Below are positions 1 through 5,922 of a stretch of DNA of 27,743 nt, in pieces. A model generated the notes under the pieces. The model ran no database searches and had not been told where the DNA came from. It worked only from the letters and a program-made list of their open reading frames with translations. The position numbers and the translations under genes were made by a program. Location: contig JAJJPK010000023.1 of NCBI GenBank assembly GCA_032907565.1, positions 1 through 27,743 of the forward strand, written 5' to 3'. The DNA is from ZC4RG29 sp032907565 (lineage in GTDB: Bacteria > Bacteroidota > Bacteroidia > Cytophagales > Cyclobacteriaceae). Each line of letters opens with the position of its first letter. Positions within the stretch are counted from its first letter, which is position 1.

Positions 1-25
1 TCAGTGACCCCATCGGGTTTAACCG

Positions 26-76
26 CCAAATCGAAAAATCACAAATCACAAATCAAAAATCACTAATCAAAAATCA
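26..76 (-). repeat. Heptamer array at 3' end of the holin-like gene
   Basis: On the minus strand this is a run of 7-base units of the form TGATTTT, TGATTAG and TGATTTG. The first TGA (74-76) is the stop codon of the holin-like gene, so the array begins exactly at the end of the coding region. The same family recurs at other gene ends in this window. No hairpin with a T-run is visible, so any terminator role is inference. Confidence 0.8.
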
Positions 77-418
77 TCCCCGCTTGGTGAGATCCGCAAA
101 CAGGCTATTGAATATTGCCAGAATTACGCTAAAGGCTAATCCCCACCAAAAGCCATCTACCTCAAATCCCGATGGTATGATCGCGTCAACCAGCAGGACG
201 ATAAGCACGTTTATGACCAGGAGGAAGAGTCCGAAGGTAAGGATGGTGACCGGAATGGTCAGAATGACAAGAATTGGCTTTATAAAGAGATTGGCGAGAG
301 ACAGCAGCACTGCAACAAGGAGGGCGTAGCCGTAGTGCTCCACATGGACTCCCCTAAGGAGGTACGCTGTGAGGAGGACGGCCAACCCGGAAAGAAGGAA
401 ACGTACGACGGACTTCAT
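74..418 (-). CDS. Phage holin family 4-like small membrane protein
   Basis: A 114-residue, strongly hydrophobic protein with about four predicted membrane segments (residues 5-22, 30-48, 50-80 and 90-108). Its pattern matches the Phage_holin_4_2 / Mycobacterium phage holin-like family (PF04020), including the short FIKPIL turn after the second segment and the N-rich region before the last helix. Despite the name, members are widespread chromosomal inner-membrane proteins with no established lytic role. The ATG at 418 precedes a normal N-terminus with a basic residue and a long hydrophobic stretch. It is transcribed away from the exonuclease gene. The stop codon is the first TGA of a heptamer array. 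Family call is fairly sure; function is unknown. Confidence 0.75.
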   Translation of the reverse strand: MKSVVRFLLSGLAVLLTAYLLRGVHVEHYGYALLVAVLLSLANLFIKPILVILTIPVTILTFGLFLLVINVLIVLLVDAIIPSGFEVDGFWWGLAFSVILAIFNSLFADLTKRG

Positions 419-537
419 TGATTGAGGGGTTGACGGGTTATAGAAAAACTGGGATCAGATCTGAAGCAACGCAGTTTTTTTAGAGTTGGAGTATATCCAT
501 GGAAAGATAGAGAATGATTCGCTAATTTTCAGGGGCT

Positions 538-1911
538 ATGTATGCGATTGTGGATATCGAAACGACGGGGGGCTATGCCGGGAAGCATAAGATCACCGAG
601 ATAGCCATTTACCATCACGACGGCCTGCGGATCACCGACCGGTTTCACACCCTTGTCAATCCCGGCAGAAACATCCCTGCATACATTACCGGCCTCACCG
701 GGATTACACACGAAATGGTGTGGAATTCCCCTTCCTTTCCCGAGATCGCAAACCTGGTGTATGAGCAGTTAAAGGGCAAGATATTCGTCGCACACAATGC
801 CCATTTCGACTACTCCTTTCTTCGGCAGGAATTTGAGGAGGCCGGAATATCCTGGCGGGCGAAGAAATTATGTACGGTGCGGCTCAGTCGCCGCATTGTA
901 CCGGGATTGAGATCCTACAGCCTTGGGCGCCTTGCCGAAAGCCTGGGTATTGAAATCACTGACCGCCACCGTGCAGGTGGGGACGCGGCGGCCACTGCGA
1001 GGATATTCGATTGCCTTTTGAAGCGCGACAAGGATAACTACGTCCTGCGATGCCTCAAACGAAATTCCGGAGAGACAATTCTTCCTCCTAACCTTCCGAA
1101 AGAGACGTTTGATGCACTTCCTGCAAAAGCCGGGGTGTACTATTTCCATAATGCAAGAGGCGCCGTCATCTATGTGGGCAAGGCAGCGAATATCAAGAAG
1201 CGTATCGCAGGACACTTTACCGGCGATGCCCGCGAGTGGAACCGTTCGCGCATCAGGGATGAGATTCATAACATCACATATCAGCTCACGGGCAACGAGC
1301 TTATCGCTCTTATCCTGGAGTCACAGGAGATACGCAGGTTGTGGCCTAAGTACAACCTCGCACAAAAGTATCGCGTGGAGGAGTGGGGTATCTACACCTA
1401 CGAGGATCGGAACGGGTACATGCGTTTTACTGTGAACACGGTAGCACGCGGAACGCGCCCGCTGATTCGGTTTTCGTCGAAAGGCGACGCCTGGGGTTAC
1501 TTGTGGAACAAGGTGAGAACGTACAACCTCTGCCCGAAACTCAGTGGGCTGCAGCTGTCGAAGGGCCTCTGTTTTGAATACCAGACGGGGTGCTGCAAGG
1601 GCGCTTGCATGGGTGTTGAAATGGTGCACGACTACAACGCGCGGTGCATTGAAGCGATACGTTCCTTTACCGCCGGGCCGGGATCGTTAGCCATCATAGG
1701 TAAAGGCAGACATGCGCGGGAGCAGTCGCTCGTCCTCGTCGAACAGGGAAAATATCTTGGTTTTGGCTTTCTCGATCGAAAGGCACCCGTCGACGATTTG
1801 AATTTTGTCCGGAGTGCTATCAGCCCGGGAGTGGAGACGCCGGTGGTGCAGCACCTTATTAATTCTTATATCGCTAACCCAAGAGGAGAGCAGGTGGTGA
1901 TTTTTGATTAG
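538..1911 (+). CDS. DEDDh exonuclease fused to GIY-YIG (UvrC/Cho-like) nuclease
   Basis: A 457-residue two-nuclease fusion. Residues 1-165 form a DnaQ-like DEDDh 3'-5' exonuclease: DIETTG gives D6 and E8, HNAHFD gives D91, and H144/D149 complete the site. Residues about 195-275 form a GIY-YIG domain with GVYYF (199-203), IYVGK (211-215), R222 and the catalytic-type glutamate E261. A Cys-rich patch follows (C332, C345, C352, C353, C357), in the position of the UvrC/Cho cysteine region. The architecture resembles 'DNA polymerase III epsilon / UvrC-like' fusions such as mycobacterial Rv2191. It lacks the UvrC RNase H-like half, so it probably makes or processes one incision only. A role in DNA repair is inferred. 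The last codons (VIFD-stop) are encoded by a heptamer array. Confidence 0.85.
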   Translation: MYAIVDIETTGGYAGKHKITEIAIYHHDGLRITDRFHTLVNPGRNIPAYITGLTGITHEMVWNSPSFPEIANLVYEQLKGKIFVAHNAHFDYSFLRQEFEEAGISWRAKKLCTVRLSRRIVPGLRSYSLGRLAESLGIEITDRHRAGGDAAATARIFDCLLKRDKDNYVLRCLKRNSGETILPPNLPKETFDALPAKAGVYYFHNARGAVIYVGKAANIKKRIAGHFTGDAREWNRSRIRDEIHNITYQLTGNELIALILESQEIRRLWPKYNLAQKYRVEEWGIYTYEDRNGYMRFTVNTVARGTRPLIRFSSKGDAWGYLWNKVRTYNLCPKLSGLQLSKGLCFEYQTGCCKGACMGVEMVHDYNARCIEAIRSFTAGPGSLAIIGKGRHAREQSLVLVEQGKYLGFGFLDRKAPVDDLNFVRSAISPGVETPVVQHLINSYIANPRGEQVVIFD

Positions 1912-2020
1912 TGATTTTTGATTTTTGATTTTTGATTTGGTTGACGCGCTAAGTTTTCGATCAGCGATGAGGATGGATTTTTTCCGCACGCTACGATCGT
2001 GGGTGCCCAATCGCAAATCA
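1898..2020. repeat. Heptamer-arm element, copy 1
   Basis: The left arm (1898-1940) consists of TGATTTT-type units, reading as sense for the exonuclease gene. A non-repetitive core (about 1941-2007) contains the palindrome ACGATCGT flanked by GCAC and GTGC. A short right arm (2008-2020) has the opposite orientation. Bases 1974-2020 are identical to 2531-2577. The element fills the convergent space between the exonuclease gene (+) and the S23-type gene (-), and supplies both stop codons. Confidence 0.85.
1974..2020. repeat. 47-bp direct repeat, copy A
   Basis: Identical base for base to 2531-2577, in the same orientation, 557 bp apart. The last three bases (2018-2020) are the stop codon of the S23-type gene. 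Similarity continues weakly upstream (about 12 of 16 bases), so the true repeat is longer but diverged there. Confidence 0.95.
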
Positions 2021-2368
2021 CTTCAGTCCTTTCCTGCTGGTTTCCACCGACTTTACGAAAATCGACACCAATTCGTGGCATTCCTGTAGCACCGGGTGAC
2101 AATTCTTTATGTAGTCGGTACCAACCAGAATTTTCAGGCAATTAAGTGTCTCGCGAAGCTCTTTTAATACTACGCCCAGCTTATGAACAAAGTCCTTCCG
2201 GGATTCAGCCCCCAGGGCTTCCCCGTAGTTTAACGCAGGGGAGGTAGCGGATCGGAGCAGTTGACTGCACAAGTGATTCGTAATGCGGTCCTCGGGTAGC
2301 GACTTTATCAAGTTAATCACGAGGATGGAGAAATCAACCAGCCTCCTCTCAAGTTCTAGCCTGTTCAT
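2018..2368 (-). CDS. Four-helix-bundle (23S rRNA IVS, S23-type) protein
   Basis: A 116-residue, almost entirely helical protein. It matches the four helix bundle family first seen in 23S rRNA intervening sequences (TIGR02436): an N-terminal helix, then LLRSATSPALNYGEALGAES, then a KLGVVLKELRET helix and a last amphipathic helix. The fold is shared with Avd, the accessory protein of diversity-generating retroelements. No reverse transcriptase or template repeat is present here, so Avd function is not implied. It has its own complete promoter (TTG-N19-TAACTTTG, 2415-2444) and a 5' leader of about 40 nt. The gene lies between two identical 47-bp direct repeats, one of which provides its stop codon, suggesting the unit moved or duplicated. 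Molecular function is unknown. Confidence 0.85.
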   Translation of the reverse strand: MNRLELERRLVDFSILVINLIKSLPEDRITNHLCSQLLRSATSPALNYGEALGAESRKDFVHKLGVVLKELRETLNCLKILVGTDYIKNCHPVLQECHELVSIFVKSVETSRKGLK

Positions 2369-2414
2369 TTGCGAGAAGGTTTTTTTGACCCTATGCGTTA
2401 GCAGAATCAGATAC

Positions 2415-2444
2415 CAAAGTTAACGATAGACCTATTTGTATCAA
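2415..2444 (-). promoter_or_regulatory. Promoter of the S23-type gene
   Basis: On the minus strand, TTG (2442-2444) is followed after exactly 19 bases by TAACTTTG (2415-2422). This is a perfect match to the Bacteroidota -33/-7 pattern. Transcription would start near 2408-2411, giving a leader of about 40 nt. Confidence 0.8.
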
Positions 2445-2469
2445 GGTTTTTTGGAGAATTCTGGTTTTG

Positions 2470-2611
2470 GATTAATGATTCTTGATTTGGGGGAGGAATG
2501 GAATACCTTACTGCGACCAGGGACGAAGATTGGATTTTTTCCGCACGCTACGATCGTGGGTGCCCAATCGCAAATCAAAAATCAAAAATCAAAAATCACT
2601 AATCGCAATCT
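2470..2611. repeat. Heptamer-arm element, copy 2
   Basis: This has the same architecture as the 1898-2020 element. A short left arm of GATTAATGATTCTTGATTT type lies at 2470-2490, followed by a diverged core and the 47-bp identical block (2531-2577). A long right arm runs to 2611 in AAATCA orientation. For the phosphatase gene (-) the right arm starts about 15 bases after its stop codon and reads as the TGATTTT strand. Confidence 0.8.
2531..2577. repeat. 47-bp direct repeat, copy B
   Basis: Exact copy of 1974-2020. Together they bracket the S23-type gene and its promoter. Recombination between them would delete one 557-bp unit and leave a single clean copy. Confidence 0.95.
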
Positions 2612-2625
2612 CTCCCGCCCACTGC

Positions 2626-3306
2626 CTACTTTCTAGCTTGCACGCCCGGATACAGCATCGGCACCGGATCACTGTAAAACGTTTCCTTGGTATCGATGTC
2701 CATCATGGTGAGTACGCCGGACCATCCTGCGCCGGTGTCCATGAGCCAGACGCCGCCGGCGCATACGGGAACGTTAGAGGGAACGGGCGTGTGGCCGATG
2801 TAGACTTCGTCGTATGAAGTCAACTTGATGTCTTTGGTCCGCTGGTTCATTTCCAGCACCAGGTAGGCGAGGTTGCGGTCCCACAGAAAAGTCTCCAGAC
2901 CCTGTGTTTCGAGAGGCAGCTTCGGATCGAAGCCTGCGTGAACGAAGAGCCTTCCATTGTCCAGGTGGTAGGGCACACCATCGTCGAGGAATTGCACATG
3001 GTGCATGGGTACTCCGGAGCGATAGGAATTTATAGTAGCCTCTCCGCCCTGGTCGAGCCACACTTCATCGGTCTCCCGGGTCTGCATCCATTCCAGTGTC
3101 CAGACATCGTGATTGCCGAGCACATACGTAAGGCGTTCGATCTTCATGAGTTCTTCTATGCACTCGAACGTATCGGGCCATCCGTCGCACACGTCGCCGA
3201 GGCTGATGAGGTGATCCCGGTTGTAATCGAATCCCGCCCGCTGGAGGCACTGAACGAGCGCCCGGTGTGCTCCATGTATATCACCAATCACAAAGGTTCT
3301 GCCCAT
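2626..3306 (-). CDS. Metallophosphoesterase, lambda-phosphatase-like
   Basis: A calcineurin-like phosphoesterase of 226 residues. Metal-binding motifs are GDIHG (D9, H11), GDVCD (D38), GNHD (N65, H66), H123 in FVHAGFD and H172 in GHTP. The DTGAGWSG segment near residue 190 is typical of bacterial PrpA/PrpB and lambda-type serine/threonine phosphatases. The usual GDxxDRG motif reads GDVCDGW, so the phosphate-binding arginine at that spot is absent. The start at 3306 (MGRTF) is preferred; an ATG at 3312 is possible. The in-frame ATG at 3333 lies at or before the transcription start implied by the -7 box at 3335-3342. The gene is divergent from the MoxR gene. Substrate cannot be told from sequence; nucleotide or phosphoprotein hydrolysis are both possible. 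Confidence 0.85.
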   Translation of the reverse strand: MGRTFVIGDIHGAHRALVQCLQRAGFDYNRDHLISLGDVCDGWPDTFECIEELMKIERLTYVLGNHDVWTLEWMQTRETDEVWLDQGGEATINSYRSGVPMHHVQFLDDGVPYHLDNGRLFVHAGFDPKLPLETQGLETFLWDRNLAYLVLEMNQRTKDIKLTSYDEVYIGHTPVPSNVPVCAGGVWLMDTGAGWSGVLTMMDIDTKETFYSDPVPMLYPGVQARK

Positions 3307-3334
3307 GACCATAAAGAAATAAAACTGACGCATG

Positions 3335-3342
3335 CAAAGCTA
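3335..3342 (-). promoter_or_regulatory. -7 promoter element of the phosphatase gene
   Basis: The minus strand reads TAGCTTTG, a perfect TAnnTTTG -7 element, followed by C as is common. No TTG is seen at the expected -33 distance. The position argues against the upstream ATG at 3333 as translation start. Confidence 0.6.
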
Positions 3343-3494
3343 TTAAATCAGGGGGTTTCGGCCATTCCCTCCGTCGGTGTGCCTCAGGCGCCGACATTTG
3401 ACCACTTAGCGATTATGCAGGCGAATTCTGTACTTTATAAGGCTTAATCTTTATAATTGAGCTTTATTTGCAACTCAGTATAAACCATAGCCTT

Positions 3495-4481
3495 ATGGAT
3501 CAGGTAGCCGTTGAAAAGCAGCAGGAGCACAAGGAGAAGATCGCGAGTGCGGTCCGAGAAGTGGGGAAGGTTGTGGTAGGCCAGGAATATATGGTGAATC
3601 GCCTTCTCATCGGGTTATTCACAAACGGACACATTTTATTGGAAGGCGTTCCCGGGTTGGCCAAGACGCTAACGGTAAGCATGCTTGCCCGCGTTCTTCA
3701 CCTCGACTTCGCGCGCATCCAGTTTACGCCTGACCTGCTTCCCGCGGATCTCGTCGGCACAATGATCTATAACCAGCGGGAGGGGAAGTTCGAAGTCAAG
3801 AAAGGCCCCATCTTCGCCAACATTATCCTCGCGGATGAAATCAACCGCTCACCTGCGAAAGTGCAATCGGCACTTCTTGAGGCCATGCAGGAAAAGCAGG
3901 TCACCATCGGGGAAACAACCTTCGCACTGGATAAGCCATTCCTCGTGATGGCCACCCAAAATCCCGTTGAGCAGGAAGGCACGTACCCGCTTCCTGAAGC
4001 GCAGGTCGACCGTTTTATGATGAAGGTCTTTGTTGAGTACCCGACAAAAGAGCAGGAGCTGGAGATCATGCGCAGGATTTCCAACATGCAGTTCGACTAC
4101 ACCGTGTCGCCGGTACTTACGAAGAAAGATATTTTCGACATCCGAAACCAGCTAAATAAAGTTAAGATATCGGATTCGCTGGAGCGCTATATCATTGAAC
4201 TGGTGTACGCGACGCGCAAACCGAGGGAATATCAACTCAACGAACAGGCCCAGTACGTGCAGTTTGGTGCATCGCCGCGCGCAAGCATCAACCTTAACCT
4301 CGCCTCGAAGGCACTGGCATACATGGATGGCCGCGACTATGTCCTACCCGAAGACATCAAAGACGTCGCCATCGATGTAATGAATCACCGCATCATCATG
4401 AACTATGAAGCGGAGGCCGACAACGTGAAAACGTCCGACATTATCAAAGCCATCCTTAACAAGGTTCCCATTAGTAAGTAG
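3495..4481 (+). CDS. MoxR-family AAA+ ATPase
   Basis: A 328-residue MoxR ATPase. The Walker A motif is GVPGLAKT (51-58), Walker B is ILADE (111-115), sensor 1 is ATQNP (153-157), and the conserved PEAQVDRF is at 167-174; the C-terminal lid domain follows. MoxR proteins act as chaperone-like ATPases that help mature or load metal into partner proteins, usually VWA-domain proteins. In Bacteroidota a MoxR gene normally heads a DUF58/Bat operon. Here no DUF58 or VWA gene follows within the window, so the partner is not visible. The ATG at 3495 is chosen; an in-frame TTG nine codons upstream is less likely. An octamer repeat begins about 10 bases after the stop. Confidence 0.9.
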   Translation: MDQVAVEKQQEHKEKIASAVREVGKVVVGQEYMVNRLLIGLFTNGHILLEGVPGLAKTLTVSMLARVLHLDFARIQFTPDLLPADLVGTMIYNQREGKFEVKKGPIFANIILADEINRSPAKVQSALLEAMQEKQVTIGETTFALDKPFLVMATQNPVEQEGTYPLPEAQVDRFMMKVFVEYPTKEQELEIMRRISNMQFDYTVSPVLTKKDIFDIRNQLNKVKISDSLERYIIELVYATRKPREYQLNEQAQYVQFGASPRASINLNLASKALAYMDGRDYVLPEDIKDVAIDVMNHRIIMNYEAEADNVKTSDIIKAILNKVPISK

Positions 4482-4490
4482 GTCGAGTTC

Positions 4491-4506
4491 TGAAGTGTTG
4501 AAGTGG
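4491..4506 (+). repeat. Two-unit octamer repeat after the MoxR gene
   Basis: Two units of TGAAGTGT/G in sense orientation, starting 9 bases after the MoxR stop codon. This is the reverse complement of the ACTTCAAC units at 17412-17445, so both belong to one repeat family. Confidence 0.55.
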
Positions 4507-4667
4507 CAATGTGCCTGCCGGCGGTGGCGGAATTTCATCACATCAACCCCAGGGCCTCCCGCAGAATTTCTTTAACAATTTCTTAAAACGCCTGTCCCAG
4601 TCAGGTAACATCAGCGATTCACCTTTGCTGACAAGTAAGAGTAATCAAAACTTAAAACTTGCGCTAG

Positions 4668-5912
4668 ATGAAAACGCTATTGAATTTCCTATGTGGCGGA
4701 ATGATGCTTGTCATGACTTCGTGCGGCGATGATCCGACACCTTCAGATACTCCGGAGCCTCCCAAAGACGAGGACTCCAATACTGTAGTCGTTGACGCCA
4801 ACGTTGTTGAAGATGCAGTTTGGGAAAGAGGCAAGACGTATGTTCTTGCCGGAAGAATCGCCGTCGTCGACGGGGTAACACTCACCATCGAGAAGGGTGT
4901 TGTTGTCAAAGGCCAGGCCGGCGCGGGCGCGAATGCCACAGCGCTGATCATTGCGCGAGGAGCGAAAATCATCGCTGAGGGAACGGCGGAGGAGCCTATC
5001 ATCTTCACGTCGGTGGCCGATGAGATTGAACCGGGAATGATCGAAAGTCCAAATCTCAGTCCTTTGGATGGGGGTGGACTCTGGGGCGGGTTGATAATCC
5101 TTGGAAAGGCGCCAATATCGGTATCGACAAATGAGCAGAACTTCCAGATTGAAGGCATCCCCGCCAGCGATCCGAATGGAGCCTATGGAGGCAACGACCC
5201 GGAGGATAACTCGGGTATACTAAGGTACGTATCCATCCGACATGGCGGCGCCAACATCGGCGAAGGCAATGAGATCAATGGTCTCACGCTTGGTGGTGTG
5301 GGCAGCGGCACCGTCATCGAAAGCATTGAAGTGATCGCCAACGAAGATGATGGCATTGAATTCTTCGGCGGTACTGTAAATGTGCGCAACGTCCTCGTCT
5401 GGTCGGTTGGTGACGACGCGATCGACACAGACCAGGCCTGGGCAGGCACCCTCGACAACTTCATAGTCCTTGCGGGCGATGAAACCGATCACGCCTTCGA
5501 AGTAGATGGTCCGGAAGGGTCATACGGGGAAGGTTCGTCCAAAGGCCACACTATCATCAACGGAACAGTAAGGGGCAGCACGAACGCAGAGATCGCTGAC
5601 TTCCGCGACGGGGCACGCGCTACTATGAGCCACATATATTTCTATGGATTCCACAATCCCGCGACATCCGGGGGATTTGGCGACTTCTCGCTGAGTGGGG
5701 AAGAGACAACCGACAATTACGCAGATGGCTACCTCACTTTTGAGGCCCTGGAAATAACCGTGGCGGAAGGCGCTGTCTTGAATGAAGTTTTCAAGAACGG
5801 AACAGATGCTCATGCGACGGTGAAAGCAACTGGAGAGAATACCGTAGGCGCCGACAAGTCGGCGTTGTCATGGACGCTCGCAGCGATACTTGGTGAGTTG
5901 GACGCGGAATAA
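4668..5912 (+). CDS. Surface lipoprotein with beta-helix-like repeats, partner of TonB receptor
   Basis: A 414-residue lipoprotein. The signal peptide ends in a lipobox (VMTSC, Cys19), followed at once by acidic residues (GDD) and a Pro/Asp/Glu-rich linker to about residue 40. Acidic residues next to the lipidated cysteine resemble the Bacteroidota surface-export signal, so display on the cell surface is likely. The rest is rich in Gly, Asp, Val and Ile, with short strands such as GVTLTIEKGVVVKG, LRYVSIRHGG and GTVNVRNVLVWS. This suggests a right-handed parallel beta-helix or similar solenoid. It lies directly upstream of a TonB receptor gene with no room for a separate promoter, so the two are almost certainly co-transcribed. 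Such proteins could serve as the ligand-binding lid that SusD provides elsewhere, but no SusD domain is present. Ligand unknown. Confidence 0.75.
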   Translation: MKTLLNFLCGGMMLVMTSCGDDPTPSDTPEPPKDEDSNTVVVDANVVEDAVWERGKTYVLAGRIAVVDGVTLTIEKGVVVKGQAGAGANATALIIARGAKIIAEGTAEEPIIFTSVADEIEPGMIESPNLSPLDGGGLWGGLIILGKAPISVSTNEQNFQIEGIPASDPNGAYGGNDPEDNSGILRYVSIRHGGANIGEGNEINGLTLGGVGSGTVIESIEVIANEDDGIEFFGGTVNVRNVLVWSVGDDAIDTDQAWAGTLDNFIVLAGDETDHAFEVDGPEGSYGEGSSKGHTIINGTVRGSTNAEIADFRDGARATMSHIYFYGFHNPATSGGFGDFSLSGEETTDNYADGYLTFEALEITVAEGAVLNEVFKNGTDAHATVKATGENTVGADKSALSWTLAAILGELDAE

Positions 5913-5922
5913 GCGAATGCCT

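Noticed and set aside
2018..2368. Avd protein of a diversity-generating retroelement
   Set aside because: No reverse transcriptase, template repeat or variable repeat is present in the window; only the fold is shared.
3307..3333. Upstream ATG for the phosphatase
   Set aside because: It lies at or before the transcription start implied by the -7 box at 3335-3342, and the added residues are not family-like.
3468..3494. Upstream TTG start for the MoxR gene
   Set aside because: It adds nine residues not expected for the family; the ATG at 3495 is the better start.
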